This document shows positions 34,050-45,994 of a stretch of DNA of 64,000 bases, one piece after another. Numbering within the stretch: position 1 is the first letter of the stretch; each line of letters opens with the position of its first letter. The stretch lies in contig BQKZ01000067.1 of assembly GCA_036244855.1 (NCBI GenBank), forward strand, positions 134,109 through 198,108. The letters run 5' to 3'. Position numbers and translations under genes: made by a program. The notes beneath the pieces were generated by a model that was not told the origin of the DNA, ran no database searches, and worked only from the letters and a program-made list of their open reading frames with translations. Origin of the DNA: Temnopleurus reevesii. Taxonomy: Eukaryota; Echinodermata; Echinoidea; Temnopleuroida; Temnopleuridae.

Positions 34050-35113
34050 ACAACAGTAATTTGATGTTAACTATTGTATAATGTAACAGTTTCTTTCAGT
34101 TAAAATGTGTTTGCATATATCTACATATATATTTCCTGATATACAGGCCCCCTAGTAGAACAGTATATTTATTACTGATGGGGCTACCCTGTTAAAACAA
34201 AACGTAATGAATGATTAGGATTAATAAAGCACCCTAAAATTTGACGCCCCTACTCTGACACAGGGGCCCGGGCCCCAGAAGACCCCATGATGAGCACATC
34301 GCTATAAAGATTACTCCATGATTCAGTATTTAATGGTAAACGCCATAAAATAAAAAATGTTGTTAGTTAGTTAGAGGTCCACTTGAAAAAAAAAAGTTTT
34401 CCATCTCTGCAGTGCTAACACGTGTGACTGAGTTTGTGTAGTGAAGGAAGAGGCCTGGAACAAATGTTGAGACTCACTGAAAAAAAATTCAATCAATGCG
34501 ATGGATATCACTTTCGTTCACAGATCATTGAACCGAACGAAGGTAGTAGTCATTTATAGATTACTTTATCGACAATGATTGTACTGTACTTTAACGCCCC
34601 TTCCCGCGTTTGAAGAGTTGGACGTTGTGCACGAGTGGCAAGTATACAAAAATGCATGAGCACCCAAGAGTACATATGCATATACATGCATACAAACAAG
34701 TACACACACACACAATCAAACATATATGAATATAATACATACACGCATAGAAAATGATGGTAGATAGCAATTGATGGTAAATAGCAAATGATGGCTCAAT
34801 AGCAATTGGTGTACAAGAAAAAAATGATTTGCAACAGTACTCAATAAATGATTGGCCAAAATACAAACATACATGTACCAAAGCTCAAACACACACGCAC
34901 ACAAATTAACGCACGCATATTTTTTTTTGGCCAATTTACATGTTTTTATTCCATCTTCTATTAAAAACAAATGAAAGATGAAATTATTTTTACATCTTTC
35001 TTTTGTATTGTTTATTGCCAAAGTACAATGTATATTGTACATTTATAGTGAGAACATTCTAGCTAATGGAGTGCAATACTCACTGGGGGTACAAGGTATA
35101 TATACAAACACAC

Positions 35114-35169
<56 letters not shown>

Positions 35170-36312
35170 NTCATAACCAAAAAAACTTGTATATTGCATT
35201 TCACTGGCGCCCCCTGAGAAGCTGACAAACATTAAAAAGAGGTCATTGCTGAATTTTTGGCGCCCCAGGGCACCGCAGCAATTTTAGATCCCCCTTAGGA
35301 TGTAATAGCCCATCCCCCCCCAAAAAAAAAAGAGAGAAAATACTCCAAATCATGCTCTCTATATTCCGTCTGTTGAAAATGCAATCCATCTTTATGAATT
35401 CACGTACTATTTATGCAAATTATTGTAGAATGTAATATTTTCTTTTATGTAAATGTTTTGTTCATATGTACACAATGTATTTCCAGTTATATAGAGCCCC
35501 TAGGTAGAATATTACATTGATTACTGATGAGGCTACCCTGTTTTAAACAAAACGTACTTAATAAATGATGATAATATAATACATAACATAGGCGCCTAAT
35601 ACGAATGTTTCTAAGCGCACAGTATTCTGATTATGAAGAGATTATTAAAGGGTAAATGAAGTGAAGAAAAGGAGGAGGAAAAAATAGTACACAGGTAAAA
35701 TTTTAAAAAATAACAAGCACCCCAAAATTTGGGCGCCCCTAATCTGACCCAGGGGCCCGAGCGCCCAAAAGCCCCACGATGAGCACATTGCTATAATGGT
35801 TACTCCATTAATTCATCTATGACTAAACTTTTATAATGAAGGAAGAGACCTGGAACAAATTTTGAGAGTCGCTGAAAAAAATTCAATCAATGCGATGGAT
35901 ATCACTTTCGTTCACAGATCATTGAACCGAACGAAGGTAGTAGTCATTTATAGATTACTTTATCGACAATGATCGTATACTGTACTTAATGGTGTACCCC
36001 GACGCCCCCTTCCTGCGTTTGAAGAGTGGATCTTGTGCATGAGCCGCACCTTCACGAAAATGCTGAGCACCCAAGAGTATATACATATACAAACACACAC
36101 ACACACCCTAAATGCATTTATACATACCTGCATAGAAAATGGTTTTAAAAAAAACGATCATGACATCTTAAAACAAAGAGAAATGAAAAATGAAATTGTT
36201 TTTACATTTTTCTTTTGCATTGTTTTACTGCCAATGTACATATTGTACATTTGTAATGAGAGCATTTTAGTTAATGAAGTGCATTACCCACTAGGTATAA
36301 CGTTCACATACA
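34050..36312. repeat. Large tandem segmental duplication (units 34050-35110 and 35405-36312)
   Basis: Shared blocks in the same order include GAGGCTACCCTGTT-like, CAGGGGCCCG, GGAAGAGGCCTGGAACAAAT, a long nearly identical stretch around GGATATCACTTTCGTTCACA, GAGCACCCAAGAGTA, and TTTACATTTTTCTTTTGCAT-like. Spacing between copies runs from about 1.2 to 1.5 kb because of indels. The copies differ throughout, except around 34490-34580 / 35880-35975. No coding content was found. Confidence 0.85.
35106..35175. repeat. (CA)n(TA)n microsatellite with a single N
   Basis: ACACAC passes into TATATA, then tatgtgtn at 35170. The N marks an unresolved base at the repeat edge. Confidence 0.95.
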
Positions 36313-37504
36313 CACACAAACACACAACCATATGCACCCCACTTGGTACACGTACACCACGCAGTGGAGCGTGCTGGCTGACGTGACCGTGGCGGATTCT
36401 AGGAGGCGCCATTCTATACCCGCGTGTCTGGTAATATGGGTCATTCGAAAAACGCGAAATTCATGAAATAATATGAATTGTAACGGAATAGGATTTTTCC
36501 TGCTATCTTACATGAGGAATACTTAAATATTATAGTTCATTATTACACAATGGCAATACGTTATAATTCTTGAATTCATAAAGAAAATCGTCAAATGCAT
36601 GATAAAAATTTAACTAGGTATACTTGCAGGTTTGACTCTCATATTAGGCAGGTTTACTGATAGATTAAAATTATGCGTTCTCTTTACATACATGTTATTC
36701 TTGACAACCCAAAAGCCTGTCCCCAGGCGTGTGCGACATAACAACAAATAACGCATCTAAACAGGAATCCAAGTATTGTTATCAATTGCTAGAAATTATC
36801 GGTTTGAGAAATACCGTATAAGAGTGATAACATGTGAACATTTTGCAAATTTTCGGACATTTTCGGTTACAACCACTAACTAAAAATGAGATAAATTTCA
36901 ATAAGATAATATTTTGAAGATATGATCATACATTTATGTATCTACTGATTTCGTTTTATCTGAGAAATGTTGCTTTTCATCGCAGTGTTTTTCATCTGAA
37001 GTATAGCATTTTTTTGTGTCCCTAAAAAAAGTGTCACATACGACATATTTGATTTTCTATCTATTTCAGATATTGCACAGCAGATCATCCACCTATCTTA
37101 GTGGTACCAACACATTCATGATGGGTTTCATCCATCACGCCATTCTCTAATTCATCAATTTATTTTCACTCGATTGATATCTATACATCCCTTAGACAAA
37201 AGCACATACACATGCAATAATCCAACAAGATACAACAAAGCCATGAAAACAATCTTATGTGGTTTCGTCGGCTCATGTGTCCTCTATGAAGAACCGCCCC
37301 AGAATGGCGTAATTAGGGCCCTTTATCACCCCTCCAAATCGGACAGAGGGGCTATTATGCACCCCTTTCGATTTGGAGTGGATGTCAATAGCCCCTAAGT
37401 GGTTCCTGATAGCCTTACTTACGATTCACTGGTCAGTTAAGGGTAGATCTTCTAAACTGGAATCGACGTCGAGGGGTAGGTCTTAGACACCGTTCAGATA
37501 TACA
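36313..37504. other. No recognised gene; one short palindromic patch
   Basis: Near 37280-37410 there are opposed AGGGGCTATT / AATAGCCCCT and AAGAACCGCC / AGTGGTTCCT pieces, suggesting a small unclassified inverted-repeat element. Confidence 0.4.
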
Positions 37505-37749
37505 CACTGTAAAAACCCTGGTGTTAAATCTAACACCAGCCGGAATCAATATAGGTCCATACCAGAAAAGTGTTAGAATAACAACCGTTTTGAATCAGTT
37601 TGATTTAAGCTCTGAAAAACACCAGTCGGTAGTTAAATATACATGATATATCGATTTGAATCCAAACAGGTGTTATTTTAACATTTTCCTGGTGTGGACG
37701 TATATTGATTGCGGCGAGTGTTAAATCTAACACCTGCGTTTTTGCAGTG
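37505..37749. mobile_element. MITE with CACTGTAAAAA / TTTTTGCAGTG termini
   Basis: Ends CACTGTAAAAACCCTGGTG and CACCTGCGTTTTTGCAGTG are inverted. The next blocks (GTTAAATCTAACAC on each side, AATCAATATA / TATATTGATT) pair as well. The length is 245 bp. A shorter relative lies at 56637-56750. Confidence 0.85.
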
Positions 37750-38178
37750 CAGTGTTAGACTACTTTAACGGAAACCAGTTTAAATGGCAGATTTGAACGG
37801 GACAAACTGTCACGAAATTGGACTTCCAAACTGGTTGGAAATCCACTTCGCGAGGTAGATTTTAGTGATCAGGAACCAGTTCGGCCAGTAATTTGAACGC
37901 TCGAGATTCGTAAAGCGGACTTAGGTTGCAAATTTCACCCTGAATATGTCAAGCATCTGGTTGTTTCCGCTGTGCTGTGTCAGCGGAATGCAGATACAAT
38001 ACGCTAAAAAAGAAATTTGCATATTAGTACACACGCAATAAGTATTGTCCATTGTTATAGCAACATAGCTACTCTGAGCAAAGTAGAGTTCAAGTGAACT
38101 TGAAATCCAGTTCGCGGGTCTCTAATATAAACGGGGGACAAACCTGGCCCTGCCGAACCGGCTTTTCAAAACTAGTTT
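37750..38178. other. No recognised feature
   Basis: Mixed sequence with several CCAGTTT/AAACTGG-like pieces that may be a worn inverted-repeat element. No gene. Confidence 0.35.
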
Positions 38179-38349
38179 AAACACGATATAAACTATTTCT
38201 GAAAAATAAAGTCGGTCAATATATCCGTACGCCGTGTATTGAACTGTGCGAACACAGTAAGCCTAAGTCGGTTCCGATTTGAATAGCATTACAAAGGAGC
38301 ATTGAATTGGCGTTCGACTTATATTTTTGGAAATAGATTATATCGTGTT
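38179..38349 (-). mobile_element. MITE family B copy 4, intact ends
   Basis: AACACGATATAAACTATTTC and GGAAATAGATTATATCGTGTT form the terminal inverted repeats. The interior is in the same orientation as the 30.8 kb copy. Confidence 0.9.
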
Positions 38350-39779
38350 TTTAGTAGAAACATCTTTGAAAAGGGTGTTTGAAAGGGGATCTAAATCCTA
38401 CAATCGAGGTGCCGACTACTTTTGGCTTTGTGGAGCATTCCGATGACCCTAAAGTTCTGCATTGTCAGCGGACCAAATGCGGATGCTTTTGATATGTTTA
38501 TTGTAGAAGAAGAAATAGAGAAGGCTTCAGAATCAAAATCGATACAGTATAGTCTGTAACTATTTTGATACCAGTATCACTTCCACGACGTTGCACAAAA
38601 TCAAATGTAGTTCCCTTTATATAATTTTCTTATCCTTTTGTGGGTGGGGGAAGTTAGCTTTAAAGATCCCGTCATGAGGGCGCAAGACCTTTTTTTGACA
38701 ATAATTCTTCGACCAATAGTCAGAACATAAAATTATGACCCTAAAATGCTCGTAAAGATTATAACATATCAAACATGTCAAATGGAAGATAAATGAAAAT
38801 TTTGAAGCAGCAGTTATGATAAACTTTAATTTTGTATTTTCATTTCTCTCTCTAAAAATATTCTATGAAATTTATTCTAAATGGAGAAGAAAAATATATT
38901 TTCTATTTGATGATCTGTGAAATCATTCAGTGCATCAAGATGCTTGAATGATATTTAATTTGAATACTATGCATTCCTTTTACGTATCATGTCTGGTCAT
39001 CTATGCAGTTAGAAAAAGGGTACAATATTGCACCTTGTAACACTGGGATAACCTTTTAAAGGGGAAATATTGAACTTTTTTCAAGCTCAGACTGCACTAT
39101 TTTACAAAATATTGAAAAGGGCCCGGCAACTGCAAGGGTTCAAAACAAAGTAATGTGATTGTTCCATATTCCTAGCCAAGCACTCTATCAAATTAATTCA
39201 TGAATTGTAATTAATGAAAATGAGCAGCGTATTAATCATCACTATCATCGGAATGCCCTTTGCCATCAAAATTTCATCTCGAGATACAACACGAATCCAC
39301 TTGTTTTGAGCAATAATTTTGACGACTTTATGAGGGTGCAGTCCCAAACGCTGTCATTGATGTTGGGAAGATGAACAGGTGACACACGCGCTAAGCAAAC
39401 CAGAATGTTTGACGAAGGCAAACTTCTTGGACATTTTTATAGACCCCTGGTGATGCTTGAATGCTGTCGTTTAGTCGCAATTTTCTTCGGTCTTATATGA
39501 TTCATTCGTCGCTATATTCATAGATATTGATATATTGATGCAAGCAAAAACAATATGTTTTGTTACTCTTAATCTTTTCACTGTGTGCGCCGTTAAAGTG
39601 TGAGCATGCGTGCAGTTATTGCGATTTCATTTTTACAGTTTTATGATACTGCTAAAATTAGTCGTTAGATGATATTTAATGCTTCATTTATAAGACCAGG
39701 GGACAACCCCTTTTTGTGATTGTTATTTTATTAGCAAGATCATGAAAAAGAGAATAAGATAAAAGGTCAGAAGACATAT
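38350..39779. other. AT-rich sequence, no gene seen
   Basis: No repeat copy, splice pair or longer frame of note. Confidence 0.5.
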
Positions 39780-40035
39780 AGGAGAGGATTAAAAAATAAA
39801 AGAAGAAGCATAAACGAAGGTCTGGAGGAGAGGGAGAGGTGGATAGAAGAAGGAGAAGAAGTACAAGAATAAGAGAAAAACAAAGAAGAGGAGATTAAGA
39901 AGGAGGACAACAATGAGAAGGAGAAGAAAAAGAAAAGAAGAAGAAGACGAAGAAGAAAAAGAAGATTAAGAAGAAGAAGAAAAAAGAAGAAGAAGAGGAG
40001 GAGGAGGAGGCGGAGGAAGAAGAAAAAGAGCATAA
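39780..40035. repeat. GAA/GGA purine-rich low-complexity tract
   Basis: Irregular GAAGAAGAGGAG repeats on the + strand. The Leu/Phe/Ser-rich minus frame is an artefact. Confidence 0.95.
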
Positions 40036-40183
40036 CGCTAATAATTATATCCTAACAAAATCCTCGCAAATGAGATCTGTAAATGTACAATACTTACATA
40101 CAAGTTTAAACTAAGACCGATATATTTCCATCCACATACTCTGCAAATGAATTATTAAAAAACTGACGACGTGACTTACAACC

Positions 40184-40197
40184 GTTTCCATGGCAAC
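40184..40197. promoter_or_regulatory. RFX X-box motif
   Basis: GTTTCCATGGCAAC differs at one position from the ideal palindromic X-box GTTGCCATGGCAAC, which RFX factors bind in promoters of ciliary genes. It sits in otherwise unremarkable sequence. No transcription start can be placed next to it. Confidence 0.5.
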
Positions 40198-40679
40198 GCC
40201 AGAAAGCGTGATGCAAAATCAATCCGAAGAGTGAGTTTCCCATTGTTTCACATCCATCATACCAACAAAATTGAAAATGAGATGCAAAGAAAGTGGACGT
40301 TATGATTCATTTTAAATCTATAGGAAATTCGATTATACAGTTGTATCTTTGCAAGAAATGAAATGATGATAATAATTGTGTCATGTTCTATAACGTCCCC
40401 TACCAATAATAGTAGCAATATGGAATCGTTAATTGCCCAACAGTTTGGGTATAGCCTTATTTTTCTTAGATTGTTTTTGGAGTTAATTTTTGTTTGTTGT
40501 TGATTGTTTTTGTTTTTTTCTACTCATCATAGGTTTGGTCAATCCAGCATTATAGCCCACATTACACGCTGATGTGTATCATGTGGATGTTTACAAATCA
40601 CTATAATCAATGTCTTATATTTTAAGGGGCCTGTAACCTAAGTATGCAATGAAACTTATTATAAATCTTAATCGTAAAT
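40198..40679. other. No recognised feature
   Basis: AT-rich, no gene seen. Confidence 0.4.
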
Positions 40680-40992
40680 CTATAGCAAGATGTGTACCAA
40701 AGAAATTAAGTTAAGTGGAAACTTAATAGTATAGCTCTTTATGTTGCAGGCCCCTAGTTTTGGTAGTTGTGGATAGGGGGGTGAAGGGTATTCCGACTGA
40801 AAGCGAAATTTTCCACTTGACATCCCTAAGAACTTGGCTTTCGATTCGGCCGAGTGAGACGGCGTATCCATGGAAAAATATGAAGAGATTTTCTTGTTTA
40901 TGTTATCCGGCGCCGACGCTTTCGCAAGGACAATGCCATAGACACCGGCACGGGCCAGTCCCCCGAGAGAGCCGGATGAAGACGGGAGTGCA
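40680..40992 (-). CDS. Candidate 3'-terminal exon, unknown product (strand unsure)
   Basis: On the minus strand, a pyrimidine-rich lead (cgttccgcgtcgctctcgaag) ends just before 40992. The frame starting after one base is open for 103 codons to TAG at 40680-40682. It includes SSGSLGGLARAGVYGIVLAK, DTPSHSAESKAKFLGMSSGK and a Pro/Tyr-rich stretch. The half nearest the acceptor is GC-rich. Against it, the + strand has a good donor (CGG then gtgaga at 41015) with an open frame before it (RHRHGPVPRESRMKTGVHFE), so a + exon ending at 41014 is the alternative. No polyadenylation signal was seen just past the minus stop. Family unknown. Confidence 0.3.
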
Positions 40993-41307
40993 CTTCGAGA
41001 GCGACGCGGAACGGGTGAGATGGAAGAAAATGACGAAATTGAGATTATATATTTATCGCTATCTATGTCTGTCTGTTCGTCTGTACATCTGTCTAGTTCA
41101 TGACGAGCATGTATGATTTCGATCCTTTATCTTTGATCTTTGATATCTTTGTCTTGCAAGCTCTGTGTCTCTATTATGAAAAATATGCACACTGATCATC
41201 CAACATAAAACAGCAGTTTTTATGCCTTAATCAGAGAATATTGCGTCTACAACCGGTCTTTTTTTGTCAGCATAACTTCTGTTTTGAGGGCCTGTAGTCA
41301 TATCTTA

Positions 41308-41450
41308 ATAATAATAATAATAATGATAATAATAATAATAATAATAATAATGATAATACTATTAATAATAATAATAATAATAATGATAGCAATAATGATA
41401 ATAATAATAATAATCATGAAAATAATAATGATAATAATGTTATCATTATT
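41308..41450. repeat. (AAT)n microsatellite
   Basis: AATAATAATGATAATAAT and variants. Ile-rich frames on both strands are artefacts. Confidence 0.95.
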
Positions 41451-41571
41451 AACATCTGAAAGATATGACAGGCGCTCAAAACAGACGTTAATCAAATATT
41501 TTCGTCAGGTTCATCTTTTAATAATTCTCTTTGCCCCCTCCCTTTTGTGTAGATCATCTCTATTATTGAGG

Positions 41572-41802
41572 TAGTCCAGTTGAGGACCATGTGTTCTGAT
41601 CGCATCCACCTCTGCATATCCTCTTTACACTGAACACACAGGGACTTCATTGCCCTCAACCACAGAGTCCTTACATAACCCTCTGACCAGCTATACTCTT
41701 CTGATCGCGCCTCTAGTTGAGTGATATGCAGTCCATGTGTATTCAGTTTAAGAGATATGCAGAGATGGGTGTTTTCAGAACACACAGTCCTCAACTGGAC
41801 TA
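41572..41802. mobile_element. Palindromic MITE-like element, 231 bp
   Basis: TAGTCCAGTTGAGGACCATG at the left pairs with the complement of the right end (TAGTCCAGTTGAGGACTGTG). The pairing continues inward (TGTGTTCTGA / TCAGAACACA, CTCTGCATATC / GATATGCAGAG). The 129-codon minus frame spanning it follows from the inverted structure and is not called as a gene. Confidence 0.85.
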
Positions 41803-42134
41803 TTATTGACGTTGTCAAACCCAAGTGTAAAGCAGATGGATAGCGAAGGTCAGCAAAGAGAAAACCACACGCTTTGACCAACCAAAGATGAAAATCGCTG
41901 TTTTACCTCTTTATACCAACTCACCTGGGAGGTTATGGAACGTGTCAAGAAAAAAGTGGGTGGAGCAAAGAGGATTTATTTAAGTTCTTTGGGGTGGGGT
42001 GAATTATAAATGCGTGAAGGGCAAAAATGACATTAATAAGCACCATATGCATGATCTGTGGATGTAGGTTTTACCAATGCAATTCAGGGGTTCATCTGAG
42101 TTCATGCAAGTTAGAAACAATCCTTGTTGTAAAG
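41803..42134. other. No recognised feature
   Basis: Unremarkable sequence between a MITE and a minisatellite. Confidence 0.4.
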
Positions 42135-42430
42135 GTGGTGGTTGTGTCGGTGGTGGTGGTGGTTTTGATGGTGGTGATGACGATGATGATCGATGATGAT
42201 GATGGTGGTGGTGGTGGACGTGGTGGCGTCGATGGTACTGGTGGTTGTTATGATGATGATGATGATCCTGTTGATGGTGATGATGGTAATGGTGGTGGTG
42301 GTGATTGTGATAGTGGTGGTTATAATGATGATGATGATAATGATTATGACGATGCTGATAATGACGATGATGGCGATGGTGCTGGTGATGATTATGGTGG
42401 TGATGGTTTTGATGTTAGAAGTGGTGGTGG
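42135..42430. repeat. GTG/GAT minisatellite
   Basis: GGTGGTGGT and GATGATGAT runs with interruptions, like those at 25.3 and 57.5 kb. Asp/Gly- and Val/Met-rich frames are artefacts. Confidence 0.95.
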
Positions 42431-42766
42431 AGTTCAGAGTGGCTCATATTTCAAGAATGATGAGTCGAGTATCGTCTCCAAATCTGAAAGATCAGGATGC
42501 AGTCGTATTGCTAGTTTGAAAAAAAAATAGAAATTGAAATATGATTGTGGACATTATTTTAAATTTCAATTTTCAATTTCGTATTAATAGCGCTTTTAGA
42601 TGACGAGTACACTGATTCTTGTGCATTGTAACTTCCCAATGAAGCATTGGATACCATGCACGTTACAATGCCAAGTGATGACAATGATTCAAATTTATCA
42701 CAAATGTACAAAATAGAGTGGTATTGACAGTGACCCTGAAACGTCAGAATATATGTGATGATTTTG

Positions 42767-42962
42767 TCAGATGAAATTTAAGAAAAATCCAGGGTTAAAA
42801 GATTTTTTTTTAAACTGGTGGCATAACGTGTCAAAGGTGACCCTAAGCCTAACAGCATGTCGATTGATGGAAGCGGTCGCTAAGATATCAGAACGGTCTC
42901 GCGGGGGATGAAACCTCTCACAACACTCACTTAAGGTGTCTGACATAATTCCTCCAGCATCG
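42767..42962 (-). CDS. Candidate exon, unknown product (strand unsure)
   Basis: The minus-strand acceptor tcatcgtttctcacttgtag ends at 42963 and the frame starting after one base is open for 64 codons to a stop at 42767. The front part is protein-like and has good RNY periodicity (GGIMSDTLSECCERFHPPRD). A consensus donor gtgagt also lies about 32 bases in, so the exon could be very short. The + strand is open too (NVSKVTLSLTACRLMEAVAK). Family unknown. Confidence 0.25.
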
Positions 42963-44029
42963 CTACAAGTGAGAAACGATGACAAATACTTTACTCATCT
43001 TAGCACACCGCCCCCACCACCAACCCCTTCCCCCCCCAAAAAAAAAACACCCTACCCCATCCCTCTCATCCCTTGCAGTCACGCCAACAGACTTTTTCTC
43101 ACCCTTCTCCCAAACCGCATCTACAAAGTTGTAATCATTACTCTCTTATTCCGTTTGTCAATATTGACTTCTAACAATTATTTGTTGCAATGAATATCAA
43201 GCCTATCTAGTAAACTTTGCATTCCATCTTTCGATTTTAATTTTGACAGCAATACAATGCCATCTCTTTCTATTAGACAGTGTACTAATTCAAAATAAAG
43301 GTTATCGTGAAATGCACATCCAATTTTCTCTGAGTGAATTTAAAGTAGAACAAACTTGATATTAAATACCCTAAAATTTGGTATCATTGTGGACTTTAGG
43401 CCTAATTCAGCATTCTATACCATTTTTTTTCACTATGGAGAGAAATTTGTACGCAATAAACCACTAATTATTCATTTAATAATCACCCACTGGATGAGAT
43501 GCGCAGAACGTTTGTGAACTTACGCTACTGCGCAACTACGTCATCAAGTAGCTTTGTAAATTGACTGCAGAATNGGGTAAATCAGAAAATTTCATTTTTT
43601 CTGATTTTAATGATATTTTTATGAACGGAAATGAATCACAAAGTGTTAAATACACCTCCAGGACCATAATCATATATAATAAGCCTCTATTAACGATCCC
43701 AAGTGTATTCCACTTTAAGCAATCTTGATTGACACAAACTTCTTCAGATATGGGCATCTTATGGAAGTTAAAGAATATATAAATAAGAAGGAAAAACTTT
43801 ATGGAGTAATAAAATTTATGCTAGTACATGCTTTATACAGCTCTCTATCAAATCCATTTGATATTTAATATGATAGATAATTTTATATGCCGTTCGAAAT
43901 GTCAAATGTATAGATTTTGATTGAAAAAGGATTGAAATTGACGCTTCTTCGGAATTCCTATGCATTAAAAAGGCCATCCTTTACTTAGATAAAACCCGGC
44001 TAAGTGGAGGAAAGAGTGGATGAGAGAAA
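42963..44029. other. Non-coding stretch with a single N
   Basis: Contains a C/A-rich patch at 43006-43060, otherwise AT-rich. The lone N is at 43574. Nothing else was recognised. Confidence 0.4.
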
Positions 44030-44187
44030 GAAATAGAGAGAGAGAGGGGGGGGGCGAGAGATGGGGTAGAAGAGAGAGCGAGAGAGAAGGGAAGATAGCA
44101 TCAGATATATATAGAGAGCTAGATAGAGAGGGAGGGAGAGAGGGGGATAAGAGGGATAGACAGATAGAGGGAGATAGTTAGATAGAG

Positions 44188-44222
<35 letters not shown>

Positions 44223-44262
44223 GCGAAAGAAAGAGAGAGAGAGAGATAGATGGAGAGAGGGG
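44030..44262. repeat. (GA)n/(GATA)n microsatellite
   Basis: GAGA runs with a clean GATA block at about 44185-44222. Confidence 0.95.
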
Positions 44263-45453
44263 TATAGATTGTAGACTCTCGAAAGAGCATGCAATGCGGA
44301 GAGTAGCAGACGATATGGTTCGCGCCGAAAGAGGCTCCAAATGCCTTAGCAACAAAAAGCCTCTATCCCTAGCAACCGAATCAAGGCAGCGACGAGATCG
44401 CCCTGATGGCAGTTCGACGGTCTGACATTAAGGCCGCTAAAAGCCGAAAGTGGAGTGCTGCGAAATAGGGTTGAGGTAGAAAAGCATTTCCCAAGGATAT
44501 GATAAAAAGGGAAAAGTGCAAAAATGGCATGGAGATGGGAACGGGGGAGGATGGAATAGGTTAATGTATGCTTAGATCATTTTTACGAGTCCGGAAACAT
44601 TTTGAAGTAGAAAAAAAACAATAGTATCAAAACAGTGAAAAGAGTAAATCAAAACAAAACAGAAGATGTATGTTTATGTTATAAAAAGGGTGTGGAAGGA
44701 AGATAGCCAATGTTGAGAATTATCAAGTCAATGAGATGTAATTTGGCTCATCCCTGCTTAAAGAATTTTTTTATGAATCCGAATAATATGATTACTAAAA
44801 ATCTAAATATTTATCTATATCACCGCATGGCCAGGTAGGTTGCAAATGCAACCCTTTCAGAATTAGAGCTGTAAAAACCTTATGGCAATTTGGTGTAAGA
44901 AAATCATTGAAACGAGCCCCCTCTGAAAAAAAAAATAGATTGTAAAATAATAATCAAACACAGCCTCACAAGCCAAGTGAGGTGATTACAATGATTTATA
45001 TGTTTTGTTTCATGATTTATTAATATGTCAATTGGTAATTAACCCGCCATTAATTAAAACAGTAATATACCCAGGTTAAGGTAACATTCTTAGGGTAAAG
45101 CGTTACTGACAACATCAAAGACTCGTTCCATTTATACGTTGACTGTTGCAATATTGTTCTCGTTTGTGTTATCAAAACCTGTCATTTAAAATCATAAATT
45201 GTCTGCTACTGCCTCGATCACGGTCGTTTATGACTTGTTTGTTCGAGACCATGAGCGAATCTGTTTTGCTGTCACATGTTCTGTTGGGTTTCGTGCTTTT
45301 GTCGACATCTCCAAGTTTTTAGCCATCATCAAAGATTGTCTCTTCTCTTTCGTCACAAATTTTGTATCAGAATCTCAACTCCTCGCCTTTCCTCCACCAC
45401 TTTAGAACTTTCAAGCTTGTAACACTTTCTCTGGACCCTTTAATTACGTGCTT
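44263..45453. other. Short GC-richer pocket, then AT-rich sequence
   Basis: 44280-44460 is GC-richer, with broken frames only. It holds two RFX half-site-like motifs, CCTTAGCAAC (44344-44353) and CCCTAGCAAC (44368-44377). The rest is AT-rich without features. Confidence 0.4.
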
Positions 45454-45705
45454 TTAAAGACTGACTCACACCTTTGCGTTTTAGCCTGTGTCGACCCAGC
45501 GTTTTTGAAATTATAAACGTTCCCGGGTGCACATTATACGCTGAACAGACAGTGGACTGACGTTCGGCTTGCGCCAAAGGAGCGTATGCCGAAAGTCGGT
45601 CTATTGTATATGACATGCGTCTTTGTGCGTCAAGGGAGCGTTTTTTAATTTTCAGAAACACTGGGCCGACACATGCTAAAATGCAAAGGTGTGAGTCAGT
45701 CTTTA
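45454..45705. mobile_element. MITE family A copy 7, near-complete
   Basis: Ends TTAAAGACTGACTCACACC and GGTGTGAGTCAGTCTTTA are matching inverted repeats. Local hairpin AGCGTTTTTGAAATTATAAACGTT and the central GTGGACTGACGTTCGGC region follow. This copy best shows the (T)TTAAAG ends. Confidence 0.9.
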
Positions 45706-45797
45706 CATATCTAGTTTTATCGCTGTAGTTCTCCATATTCTATTCAACATTTCTCGCAAGATTGTGTTATCTTTCATCCCGGCATCACTTTCGCCAG

Positions 45798-45994
45798 CGC
45801 TCCTATACCAAAATACCCTGAGAATGATTCAGAAACTAAAGAAAAGTCTCGCAAATCCTCTTACTCGTATCATCCCCTGTCTCCTCACCGACGAAACAGC
45901 CACCAGAGTTCAAAGTCAAAAGCTGAAAGGCTTGACCTTGAAACAAGACTCCCCAGACCTACCGCGCGCCTCCTTCAAGATGTACGATGGGCTG
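45798..45994 (+). CDS. Candidate internal exon, unknown product (two frames open)
   Basis: The acceptor (tcccggcatcactttcgccag) ends at 45797 and donor gtaatt starts at 45995. Frame 1 (two leading bases, phase 1 to 0) includes LYQNTLRMIQKLKKSLANPL and runs on to a TGA at 46042. It has the better RNY score. Frame 2 (one leading base, phase 2 to 1) includes SRKSSYSYHPLSPHRRNSHQ and is Ser/Arg-rich. Only frame 2 matches the donor phase of the 24010-24196 exon. The segment is clearly GC-richer than its flanks. No family is recognised, and 92 bp separate it from the family A element upstream. Confidence 0.37.

Noticed and set aside
41492..41881. 129-codon minus frame
   Set aside because: Spans the 231-bp palindromic element. 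The two halves of the frame mirror its inverted arms.
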